DNA from: Laguncularia racemosa
Lineage: Eukaryota > Streptophyta > Magnoliopsida > Myrtales > Combretaceae
Reading direction: 5' to 3'
Length of the DNA stretch: 64,000 nt
Assembly: GCA_037954665.1 (NCBI GenBank)
Contig: JBBMOL010000012.1
Span: 7,440,001-7,504,000 of the forward strand
Below the pieces are notes generated by a model. The model was not told where the DNA came from, did not search any database, and saw only the letters and a program-made list of their open reading frames with translations. The position numbers and the translations under genes are program-made. Shown here in pieces: positions 12,251 through 22,479 of the stretch (positions within the stretch are counted from its first letter, which is position 1; the number at the start of each line of letters is the position of its first letter).

Positions 12251-15200
12251 CAAATTTCAAAATACTAAAATCATGATATTTATTGAATAATTATCTTTTA
12301 TAAACCTTAATAGCTACATTAGAAACATAAGTATGCTTATAGTATGACATAGTGTGTGCATTTATAGTTGTTATGTACTAGGTTTTGCAACTCACTCCTC
12401 TATACTTAATAATTTCATGTGATGATTTGTATGTTGATGACAAGTATAATGAGTTTAAGGACTTACAATATTCAACTTTTTAATATCACCAACCTCAAAT
12501 CCTAATCAGGATATAAAAAGTCTATTAAAAATACTAACTAATTAAATAGGTTTGGACTTACGAGACTAAAAATGCTAGTTTGGCCATGAACAAATCAATC
12601 GACAATAGAAATTAATCTAACCAATAAGGAGAATAGAAATAAAACAAACTATGAATCTACCCTAGGTCATATTAAGTTCATCACTTAAATACTAAATAAA
12701 TAATAATAGGTCTATAATAAGGAAATTCTTATAATAGCTAAAGAAATAATACTATAACTATTTACTATAGATTAAAGTTAAAATGTTTACAATAAGACAT
12801 TTATCAAAGATGAAAATGACCAAAAGTAATAAAAAGACTAAATTGCCCTTGGAAGTAAAAATAACTAAGAAATTTGTAAAATACTAATTAGTAAATTTGT
12901 AAAAAAGAAGGATAAAATAGTAACTATGTAAATAAGTAGATGTAAAATGTATGAAAATAACATATGGTTAACATATGAAAGACATAATCATGAGAAAATT
13001 TAAATACATCTAGTAATAAAATAAGGATACTTATAAAAGAAGTTCACAAAATTAATAAAATATGCCTTAGTGCACCAAAATATACTGTAAAACAACCCCT
13101 AATGGCTAAATAATTGTCAAATCACTCATGCATGAAAAGAACATGTTAGGACATAACATAAATATCTCTGAAAAAAAAAGAAAAAGTAAAAAAATTAATT
13201 AATTAATAATTTACAAAATCGAAATAATGCTAGAATATTCCAAATGTTTAGTAAAAAATCCACTAAAAATCATACACATCTCCAAAAATCATGAAATTTT
13301 AACATGACACATGTCAACATACATAGAGATACTGCTTGTGGTTATAGTTATTTTCTTAGTATTTCATTGTGTCATTTGAGTTGTCTATCTTATTCCTATA
13401 CTATTCTATGGTATTTTGTTTTTAAATTTAATTTAGCATGTTTAGTATTTTTAATAATTTTTGGAAGTTTCAATTATACATTATGAAAATGCTAGTTTTA
13501 GGATAAAATTCAAAAACATAGTTAGCTTATGTTAAATCACCATAATTTTACACATGATATTTTATAATATTTGTTACCATATAATGACAATCTTACTATT
13601 TAATTAGGCATTTTCTATTTATTTGGAACTTGGAGGCTTATTTTTCAAGAAATTAGCAAATTTTCGATTATTTAACTAATTTCCAAAATAGTACTTATCT
13701 TCATTTCTCATTACCTACGACCTATATTAACTATATTATGATGAAAATATATATTAGATACTCATTTTTTGTTTTATCCTAATCTAGATCATTGCTACAG
13801 ATACATTACAATAACCTTATGAAACTTTCTTTATATAAGCCTTTATAATATAACAATATCAACTCATTGCTGACTTAAGGATCCCTTTTCTTTCTCCTTG
13901 TCTTAAACCATAGCACTTTTACTCGAATAATGAATCAATAATATCTTCTAAGAATATGTCAACATTATTATAACTATTATATTAAGATATACAAAACAAT
14001 TGAGTAAAACATAGTAACATTTCTACATATTCCCTTACTTCATAATCTACCTAACATTTGTATTATATTATGAACTAAATTGTCATAAGAAATACATTAG
14101 CCTTTACTTTAAATAAATAAATTAAAAAAAAAACTACTATAGCCAAAACTATAGTAAAACCCAATGCAAAATCCATTGCCAAACTATAGGGTCTTCTTGT
14201 CCCTTTAACATTAGATCAATTAAACTTTATAGGAAGGACATTTGTGATTGCCTAAAGGTTGCAAAGCACTCCATAAGCTAGGTAAGTTAGTTTACCTCAT
14301 AACAATTTATTATATTAATAAGGGATTGCATGTCATGATATTGCTTGTGGTTGTAGTTAGTTGCTTGTGTGCATGCAGCGCATGTGATTGCCTTGTTTGC
14401 TGTAGCTAAGCTTACCTAATTGGTGTGACTTGTTGTGACCTATATGCTATAAAATGTGTATATTGTTTAATTACCCCTAAACTAGACTAATGTTATATTC
14501 AACTCTAACGACTAGTCTTGCTTTGCATCCCTCGCATTGATTGCATTTTTTACACCCACCAAACACCACCCATTTTGGTGAGGACTCGAAGTTTTCTTCT
14601 TCTAGCCTTACTAAACTAAGTCGCGAGAGAAGAGGTCGTAGTATGGGTTAGAAGCTATCACAGGGATAGTCCAAAATGGGTATAAAAGGGACATAGGGAT
14701 GCTCATTACACAACCTTGAGTTTAGTAGAAGGTGTTAATTATTGTGCAAAACTCCTTGGAATCTAAACTAAAGTTGGGTTAATTTCTTCAATCTCACGAC
14801 AAATCGGTTAACATCGTGCAGATGATACTTGCTTTGTTGCATTGCACTTTAAAGAGACTTAGGATTGTTTGATTGTGCTTGCCTAATGTATCATGCTTCT
14901 TCTTTACCAATTTACTGAGCATGTGGTTTTACTTATACCTTTATAGATCTTTGCAAGTATCCCCAAGCTTAAGGTAATAGGATAGGACCTATGCTAATAT
15001 GTAGATTAAAGGAAGGGGAAGTTGGATGAGGATCATAATCTATTGAGCTAATTATAGAAGTTGTAGTTAGTTTACTAAGCCTTTGTAATAAATTTGAAAT
15101 TAATGTTATAAGTAAAAATTTATGTCAAACAAGGTAATATTCTTCAAGGTTATGTATTGCTTCATTTATGTTGCTATTTTGACTGTAAAGCCTTATGTAT

Positions 15201-15650
15201 ACTAATGGTATAATGGTAAATAAGGGCTCTATACTATCAATATCCATTAATATGCATAGCAAAAATATTACAATTAATCAACTTGGCTCTATACTACTTT
15301 TTATGTTCGATAACCTAAGGTGAAATTGTAACTCAAATTCGTGATTGAATCTAATGTTAAATGTAAGCTAAGGATGTGATCATTACCAACTCTATAAGAA
15401 CTCAAAAGGGAAAGCCAATACCTTTTCTCTTGAAATCCATCCAAAGCAGCACTTCAATGACCAAGATTTTCACTCGACAAAAAATCACAATTAGAATTTT
15501 AACAATAAGAGATAATTTAAAAAGAAAAAAGAAAAGAAATCACATATTTTCTTACAAACTTACGAGTGTTCCTTAAGGTTCCTTATCATTTTCCACCTTA
15601 AATATATAACAAGAAACTCTTATTAGAATTATTATCAATTACCTATCGAT
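12250..15650. other. Noncoding AT-rich stretch
   Basis: No coding motif seen on either strand. Short open frames such as 13304-13486 and 15376-15576 have no recognisable composition. The segment at about 14300-14700 is less AT-rich, with a run of short TG-rich phrases and a TATA-like gggtataaaaggg at 14679-14691, and may be an old LTR. No ends or duplications could be defined. Confidence 0.35.
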
Positions 15651-16815
15651 CTTAAAAGAATAACTGATTTAAAGAATTATTACCTTTAGTAGAATGAGAC
15701 ACATGCTAAAATCTTGAAGTCATGCCTGAGAGTGAGAAGAATTGTTAGGGTTTTCTTGAGATTTATATGTCTATAAAATATAAGGGAGTTAGCTCTATTT
15801 AAAAGAAAAAATTAGAATCAATTGAACTTTATGCTCCTAGTTTTAAAATAATTATCAAGGCATTTCAAAATGACATTGCATGTGGCTCAATTATCCTATT
15901 CATTATAACATAGTGCAGTTATTTTTTCATACAATCCATCCTATCTTCTTCTTCTTCTTCTTTTTTTATCTTTTTCTTTTTCTTTTTCTTTTTTTCACCT
16001 GTTTTCCATGATGTTAGGATAGTGCTGCCGTGTGGGGTGGCCATGGTGCCATGTCCGATGGGTTTCCTCTTTTGTAAACTTAAGTGTTGATACTTTAGCT
16101 TTTGTTGCAGTGTCTTCAATTTTATTACCTTGCGTTATCTTATTAGGATCATGCGATGTGGAAAATACTAAAATATATTGTATTGGGAAAATCGGGTGTG
16201 TAGGTGAATGTTTTGGTCCATTGATTTGTCTACGCACTATTGCATACTTTGTTCTTGGAAATAGCAAACAAGCTTCTTATAGCTTTAAAAATCACAATTC
16301 GGTATTGTTTCAAAAGATTTAGTCGGCCTCCATATCATATCATTTCACTTGATCCTAATTCTAAAGAAGTAGGCTATTTTACATTAAAGAACAAGACATA
16401 AAAGCAAGAAAGGATGTCAAAACTCAGAATCTCTTATTTCTCCATAGACATACTAATTCTTTTTTGTCAAATTAAAGCTTGTGAAACAAATGTGCAGATT
16501 GATGCATATGATTTTAGATACAGAAACAAGTAACCATAGACTTTCATTTTGCAAACCAAGCATGATATTTAGGCAAGTTCAGTCCTCTTAAAACTATGCA
16601 AATCGAATGCTACCTTAGTTGGTAGAAAACCTCCAAATCTATTTTACTCGATAAATAAATAATATAAGTGAAGCTTTGACTGTCAAACTCATAGAAAGTA
16701 TAAACAATAATCAATGAATCGACATCCATTGCTTCTACTTTCAACAGCTAACAACCAGATGTGACCAGGGCTGATTCTCTCTCTAGTATCTATTGATGGT
16801 GATCACGTTAGCAGC
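15650..16815. other. Noncoding stretch with pyrimidine microsatellite
   Basis: A (CTT)n/(TTTTTC)n pyrimidine tract lies at about 15944-15996. A 96-codon open frame at 16032-16322 (+) has no recognised domain or compositional support. Nothing else is seen. Confidence 0.4.
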
Positions 16816-16820
16816 CATCT

Positions 16821-17457
16821 CCATACAACAATCCATGTTCTCCAGCATGGTCCTCAGCCAATTGTAGCTACCATCTTGCCATTTATCTCCAACAACTACT
16901 TTCATCAATCGGCCAACTTCAACCATATGCAGACTTCTTTTCATGGCTGGATAATGAAATATAGTTTGGGTGTCTGGATAGCTTTACCAACAGCAATAAC
17001 AACTTTGAAGGTGAACATTTCCATGGCCAAACATGTGCTTTCTCATTCCTGAGTAGGAAGATAACTGAAATCAAATAGGGTTTTGGAACGGATGTAAATG
17101 GACAGACAAGCATATATAAAAGTAAAAATATGCAGCTCTGGCAGGTAGTCTCTGCAAAAATCTTGAAGTCTTCTTCACCTTTTGTCCATGCAATGGCCTC
17201 TGAGAAATATGAATTTGCCAAGTGAAGACTCTGAAAAGCAGTTTCTCTATACTAACTAGAAAGAAAAAGGTAGTGTCTCTTTGCAGCTAGTACATCCAAC
17301 TTCGATTCAGACAATCAATAAGTAACATATCTGCAAATAACAAAGAATTAGTTAAATAAATAAAATTGAAAGCAAAGCCTGCATCCTAGCAAGTATCTCA
17401 GAACCATTTGACCTCACAAGAATATCCAGACAACATACTACAAAATGCAGAGAATGT
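16821..17457 (-). repeat. Duplicated segment, copy 1 (contains exon-like sequence of an unrecognised gene)
   Basis: This segment recurs at 18346-18658 in the same orientation. On the minus strand it reads like gene exons: a stretch beginning SLHLANSYFSEAIAW with TKGEEDFKIF after it (about 17225-17145), and a 3' stretch GRLMKVVVGDKWQDGSYN, then MLENMDCCMEMAANVITINR and a stop (about 16920-16790). An acceptor-like TTTGTTATTTGCAG lies near 17345-17332. I do not recognise the protein. It may be the 3' end of a pseudogenised host gene; no further exons were identified. Confidence 0.55.
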
Positions 17458-17537
17458 CGTGATATGTCTAGAAGCTTAAGAATCGGATCAAAGAAAAAAA
17501 ATATAGCACACTATCCTCAGGATTGAATCCGAGCTAT

Positions 17538-17932
17538 TGATAAGATCTAGGTTTTGAATATGAAGAATTGTTATACAAAGAAGTAAACATTTTTATTGAT
17601 CTTGGAAAATAAAGAATGATAATACTAAACTTTTTTATTGATCTTGGAAAGTGAAGAACAATAATACCTTCAAAGAAGGTCCATGAGCAACTTTGCTCAT
17701 ACAATCTCTCACTGTCTAAACAAAATATCTAATTGACCACTTCTCTAACTAAGATCACCTATTTATATTCCTCTAAAGCTGTGTAATTATAATAACTAAT
17801 AAGAGTTCCAGCAGTATAACTATAACAACTAATAGTTACTATATTATTCACAGAGACATGAACAGAATACAGCACTCCACCAAGCACTCCCTACACTCTA
17901 CCACACATGAATATGCATGCGGGGTCGTATCA
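17538..17932 (-). repeat. LTR of a small gypsy element (3' LTR, minus strand)
   Basis: The 395-bp segment starts TGATA and ends TATCA, an inverted terminal pair expected for an LTR. Directly to its right the minus strand reads CTTTTCAAGGGGACGG, a polypurine tract, preceded by LVLEDKDLFKGTVLI, resembling the C-terminal end of pol in plant chromoviruses. Thus the LTR is the 3' LTR of a minus-strand element. The opposite LTR was not found. Confidence 0.65.
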
Positions 17933-18300
17933 ATACCGTCCCCTTGAAAAGGTCCTTGTCCTCAAGGACAAGTAAAAAAAAATGGTCACGACTAACCCAC
18001 ACCAATGACATCAACATCGTCAACCTGAGTTGCTTCCACATCACCCTCCACAACCTGCCAACCATTGTCCACAGTTTCATGCAGTTCTTCCAATACCAAT
18101 ACACACAAGGATTTATTAGGAAAAGTATTATTGGCTGTGTAAGGTTGATCACAGCAAAAACATACAAGCTCACAACCTCTCATTCAAAAAGAAGACAGCG
18201 ACTGTGAATACAGAGGTTTTGTATAAGAATGAACAGCAGGTGTTTGAGAAAAGGCTCGAGCTGAAGAATCTGAGTTTTCACCATTTGAGCTTGCTTGCTC
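17933..18300 (-). pseudogene. gypsy gag zinc-knuckle fragment fused to pol C-terminal tail
   Basis: Minus-strand frames give FSQTPAVHSYTKPLYSQSLS, then a zinc-knuckle-like ELVCFCCDQPYTANNTFPNK and LCVLVLEELHETVD with an acidic tail (about 18290-17995), the usual C-terminal gag of small plant chromoviruses. The next bases, in a shifted frame, encode LVLEDKDLF, normally the extreme end of pol. Protease, RT, RNase H and integrase are absent, so this is a large internal deletion or a non-autonomous derivative. The usual third zinc ligand is altered (Asn for His/Cys). Confidence 0.6.
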
Positions 18301-18345
18301 CTGCAACTTGTATGGGAAACAAAAATACCATATTCAAATTCCCTT

Positions 18346-18658
18346 TCATACAACAATCCATGTTGAAATTATTCTCCAACAACTGCTTTCATCAATAAGC
18401 CAACTTCGACCATGCAATGGCCTCGGAATAATAAGAATTTGCTGAGTGAAGACTCTGAGAAAGAAAATGGTAGCATCTCTTTGTAGCTAGTACATGCAAC
18501 GTTGATTCAGACAATCAACAGGAAACATATCTGCAAATAACAAAGAATTAGTTAAATAAATACAATTGAAAGCGAAGCCTGCATCCTAGGAAGTATCTCA
18601 GGACCATTCAACCTCACAAGAAACATCCAGACAACATACTACAAAATGCAGAGAATGT
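18346..18658 (-). repeat. Duplicated segment, copy 2, with internal deletion
   Basis: Closely matches 16821-17457, for example over the 60 bases starting ctgcaaataacaaagaatta at 18531 and at 17331. The exon-like phrase SLHSANSYYSEAIAW is preserved, but about 265 bp corresponding to 16925-17185 is missing, so that phrase runs directly into VGLLMKAVVGE and a stop. The deletion joins two places in copy 1 that share the bases ATGG on the minus strand, consistent with a microhomology deletion. Copy 2 is therefore a broken duplicate. Confidence 0.6.
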
Positions 18659-18970
18659 TGAGTCTAATGCTTCTTTAAAATGTTAATTTTTAACAAATCT
18701 AAGAAAATATAAATACCAACAACATGCTAGAAAGGATCATTGCTAACATCATCCAAAGAAAAGTATAAAGTCATCCCCAAGCACCGATTAACAAAAGACA
18801 ATAACCTTAAGAAAGCTCCCTTTAGGAGAAGATTCAAACACTTATCTAAATGACTAGGACAGTCAATCATATTAAAACCTGCCATGGCCAATCTAATGGT
18901 CGATATCCTAATGCCTATTCTTTTGTCTAGAATATGTTGCTCAACATAAACTGAACATAAAAATTAAAAC
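18659..18970. other. Noncoding stretch
   Basis: No gene or repeat recognised between the duplicated segment and the SINE. Confidence 0.4.
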
Positions 18971-19141
18971 AGTAGGGCTTACCTGATGCACAAAGGGCTC
19001 CCTGGCTAATGAGAGGTAAAGGGAGGATGCATATGTATGCAAACTTACTATTTCATTTTCTAAAAAGGCGTTTTTGTGCTTCCAATCCATGACCTACAGG
19101 TCACCAAAAGGAGCAACTTAACCGTTAAGCCAAGACTTACC
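18971..19141 (-). mobile_element. Au-type SINE
   Basis: Read on the minus strand from 19141, the sequence starts with a tRNA-like head (TCTTGGCTTAACGGTTAAG, then GGTGACCTGTAGGTCATGGA), with the positions of the RNA polymerase III A and B boxes recognisable, and ends with GGGAGCCCTTTGTGCATCAG followed by AAGCCCTACTG. Head, middle (GGTAAGG-like block diverged to AATAGTAAGTTTGCATAC) and tail follow the order of the Au SINE family known in many flowering plants. Length about 170 bp is typical. It lies downstream of the PPR gene. It is diverged and not active. Confidence 0.7.
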
Positions 19142-19545
19142 TCATGAAAATATTTAAAAAAGAAAAAAAAATCTCAAGAAAGAAGCCAAAATCAATGTTT
19201 CCATTGGTTCCTAACTTCAGTTTCCATAATAAGCCATTCCCAATTACTATGAAGTAAATCTCACTTTGCCCACAAAATAATAATAATAAATACCTTGAAG
19301 AGGTATAATAGACAACAGAATTCACAGCTTCCTCCTCTGGTCCTCTATGCTAATATGTTCTTGTTAAGAAAGACCGAAAAAAGACGACATTTTTTATCAT
19401 CCAGCTTCACATGATCACCCAATGAAACAGGAGTGCAGCATTCATTACCTCCACAGAAGCAGCTCAAGATGTAGATGGAGAATGAAAGAGATAAGATCCA
19501 TTGGCATCAGATCACTACCAAAGAGAATGAAAGCAACCTTTGAAT
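19142..19545. other. 3' flank of the PPR gene
   Basis: About 400 bp directly downstream (minus strand) of the PPR stop codon. It probably holds the 3' UTR and polyadenylation region; A/T-rich stretches near 19145-19175 and 19275-19295 could serve. No other gene is seen. Confidence 0.4.
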
Positions 19546-21696
19546 TCAGATGGATTGTAGTCGGCCCTCCCTCACAAATTTCCTGACCAAAATATGCCAA
19601 GTTTGAATGTTCGGTGTAAATCCACTCTCTAAGCTTCTCTGAAGCAGTAAACAGGAATCTTCAAAGGTGCCCACCTTGCAGTGCCAACCGATCAATGTGT
19701 TATATGTAACAGCATCTGGATGTATCCCTTCAAGATTAAGTTTATCGAAAAGATTCAAGGCCTCCTTCATGCGGCCATTTTTACAAAGACCATTAATGAG
19801 GCTGTTGTAAGTCACAATGTCAGGTGTCAAACCCCGGTGGATCATATCCCTTAATAGTTCAAAAGCATCCTGTACTCTGCCAGATGTGCATAATCCATTT
19901 ATCAATATATTGCAAGTAATAAAATTGGGAGTTAGCCCTTTCCTAGTCATTTCTTCAAATAATCCGAGTGCCCTCTCAACTTGATCAGTTCTGCATAGGG
20001 CCTTAATTAGAGCATTGTAAGTAATGCGATCAAGAGACAATCCCCTCAATAACATTTCGTTTACAAGTTTAAGCGCTTCTTGAATGTCACCTATCCTTAA
20101 GAAGGCATCAATCAGAATATTATATGTTACAGTACTTGGAGTAACACCTTCCAACAGCATGTCACGGTACAGTCCCAGAGCCTCTTCCATATTGCCATTC
20201 TTGCACAGTGCATATATGATAGGGTTAAAAGTGAATATATCACACTTACATCCCTTGATTACCATTTCCCTGGACATTTCAAGAGCTTCATAAATTTTGT
20301 TCTCCTTACATAGGGAAACTATGAGACAGTTATATCCAAATGTATTTAGACCAATTCCATTATCTTTCATATCATTGATAACATTTTCTGCTACTTTCAA
20401 GTGACCCTTCTTGCATAATCCATCAATCAGAATTGTGTACGTGATCACATTGGGCTCACAACCTTTCATCTTCATCTCATTGAACAAATCACAGGCTGAG
20501 GATAAACGGCCTTCCTTGCATAGTCCATGAATCAGTATATTGTAAGTATACACATCAAATTTGTAGTGTTCTGAAATGCCATCATACAGTGCCTTAGCTT
20601 CATCAAACTGTCTGGACATCACATACCCGTTTAACATAGTATTGAAAAGAACAAGATTGGGATCATCAATCTTGTCCCATAAGGTCCTTGCCTGATCAAC
20701 CTTGCCCTCTCTGCATAAGTGGTGAATCAAAACACCGTATGTAATGTCATCTGGAGAATATCCACGTGCAAGCATTCGGCTGAATAGTTTTGCGGCCTCT
20801 TGTATTCGATTGATCTTGCATAGACCAATTATAACATCGTTAAATGTTTGAACATCAGGAGGACAGCCCATAAGAAGCATTTCCTCCAAAAGCTTCAACC
20901 CTTCATCCACTCTACTATTCTTACAAAATGCGTGAATAAGAGTCTGGTAAACAATCGAATTTGGCACACAACCATGTTTTGTCATGTCTCTCAAAAGCGA
21001 GCGTGCTGAGTCCACTTCATTAACCATACAAAGAGCCTTCATCACAATCCCAAATGTGTAAACAGTAGGTGAAATTCCTTTACTCAGCATTTCATAGAAA
21101 ACATTGGGTGCAACATCTGGACAATTCTCATCAACCAATAACTCCAACACAACATTATATGACTTAAAACTCGGTTCACATCCATAAAAACTTTTCATAT
21201 CAAAAAGCAACCTCGTTGCCTGACCTGGCAAACTCGCTTTCCCGTAATGTTTCATAATCATCAGAAAAATGGACTCTCTAAAAATAATTCCTTCCTCCTT
21301 CATCCTCAGCAACAACCTATCTATAACCTTAAATTCTTTTGAAGCACCAAGCTTATCAATCAACACATAGTACACATCAAATGTATTACAATAACCCTTC
21401 TGAGCACTAGCAGATTCGAACAATTCCATCGCCATTGGCACATCAATGGGGAGGGAAAGTAATTTGCAAAGATTGTAAGGGGAAATCTTATGCAAGGATT
21501 TCCGAAGTTCTTCAAGGTCAAAGGGTTTGAGTAAACTCTCCCACTCATTCTCTGAGCCACACTCATTAGACCCAAGATGAGGATTACTGGATATAGTGGT
21601 AAAAGAAGATAACTTTACAGACCCAGGTGGAAAAATTGAAGATTTGGGGCTTTTACTAAAATGGGTTATCAGTTTCGATGTTGATTTTCTTATCAT
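19546..21696 (-). CDS. P-class pentatricopeptide repeat (PPR) protein, probably mitochondrial
   Basis: Intact, intronless reading frame. From the chosen ATG at 21696 it encodes 716 residues; an upstream in-frame ATG at 21795 would add 33 residues that are strongly hydrophobic, whereas the chosen start gives MIRKSTSKLITHFSKSPKSS, a basic, Ser-rich leader typical of organelle import. From about residue 80 to the end it is a near-unbroken array of 35-residue PPR motifs (about 17), for example ITYTILIDGLCKKGHLKVAE and IVTYNSLINGLCKNGRMKEA. There is no E, DYW or SMR tail, so it is P-class. Such proteins bind organelle RNA in a sequence-specific manner for stability, splicing or translation. From memory the closest relative is Arabidopsis At5g64320 (MTL1, linked to mitochondrial nad7 expression); orthology is inference. 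Confidence 0.93.
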   Translation of the reverse strand: MIRKSTSKLITHFSKSPKSSIFPPGSVKLSSFTTISSNPHLGSNECGSENEWESLLKPFDLEELRKSLHKISPYNLCKLLSLPIDVPMAMELFESASAQKGYCNTFDVYYVLIDKLGASKEFKVIDRLLLRMKEEGIIFRESIFLMIMKHYGKASLPGQATRLLFDMKSFYGCEPSFKSYNVVLELLVDENCPDVAPNVFYEMLSKGISPTVYTFGIVMKALCMVNEVDSARSLLRDMTKHGCVPNSIVYQTLIHAFCKNSRVDEGLKLLEEMLLMGCPPDVQTFNDVIIGLCKINRIQEAAKLFSRMLARGYSPDDITYGVLIHHLCREGKVDQARTLWDKIDDPNLVLFNTMLNGYVMSRQFDEAKALYDGISEHYKFDVYTYNILIHGLCKEGRLSSACDLFNEMKMKGCEPNVITYTILIDGLCKKGHLKVAENVINDMKDNGIGLNTFGYNCLIVSLCKENKIYEALEMSREMVIKGCKCDIFTFNPIIYALCKNGNMEEALGLYRDMLLEGVTPSTVTYNILIDAFLRIGDIQEALKLVNEMLLRGLSLDRITYNALIKALCRTDQVERALGLFEEMTRKGLTPNFITCNILINGLCTSGRVQDAFELLRDMIHRGLTPDIVTYNSLINGLCKNGRMKEALNLFDKLNLEGIHPDAVTYNTLIGWHCKVGTFEDSCLLLQRSLESGFTPNIQTWHILVRKFVREGRLQSI

Positions 21697-22105
21697 TACT
21701 CTATAGAGGAGCCCTTTACAGTCTAGACTCCAGTATATATATGTTGAAAAAAGAGCGAACAAATATGCAAATGGTATTGTAATATACGAACGCAAAAGAT
21801 GATTTTAAAGAAGAAAAAAAAAAACAATGATACAGTGAACATAAAGCTAATGAGTAGATGTTATCTTCTTCTTTATTGTACACTAACCTTTTCGAAGAGT
21901 GATCACCGAGAGTTCGTTATCCGCAAGGTGTTTGTTAAAAAACTGAAAGAAGAAGACGAGTATGCAAAAGGGGTGTAGTTTTTGCGGCTTGATGTTATTA
22001 GTTCGGCTTTATTCGGTGGACTGTAAAGCACAGCCAGGTTAAACAAAAACCAAATCTCCTCTCTCAAGTTTCTAATGAAAAAAAAAAAGATCAAACTAAT
22101 ATTTA
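21697..22105 (-). promoter_or_regulatory. Probable promoter and 5' leader region of the PPR gene
   Basis: About 400 bp between the PPR start and the first MULE. No clear TATA box can be assigned. Since a MULE target duplication lies at 22097-22105, the available upstream sequence before the transposon is short. Assignment is by position only. Confidence 0.3.
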
Positions 22106-22479
22106 GAGTTACCCACTTAAATATTTTTATATTTTAATAAATTTTATAAAATAACATATCAAAAAAATTATTATAAAAATAGGCTTTGAAAACACGGATC
22201 CAATGTATGCTTTCAATTTTGCCAAAATTTGCAAAATTGAAAGTACATACGTCATCTACACCCTTAGTACAAAGTGTACGTGTCCGCGCCCTCAATATAA
22301 ATAGTACTGGGTGTAGGCAATGTCTATGCCTTTAGTACATGCCACCCTTAACTATTCCCATCATTAAATTTTTACTTTCATCAACTACAATCTTAAATGA
22401 AGGATATACATAAAAAATTAATAACAAAAAAATATATTTATATCCCATCCTTTTCTTTCTCCTGGTAAACCATTTACTC

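Noticed and set aside
14530..14700. Primer-binding site and LTR junction of another gypsy element
   Set aside because: Only a vague resemblance and a TATA-like word; no polypurine tract, coding region or second LTR to support it.
16032..16322. 96-codon open frame on the + strand
   Set aside because: No recognisable domain, no splice context, lies next to a pyrimidine microsatellite, and overlapping frames on the other strand are equally long; likely chance.
17898..18207. Overlapping open frames on both strands as possible small genes
   Set aside because: They are parts of the gypsy gag/pol-tail remnant on the minus strand and its complement.
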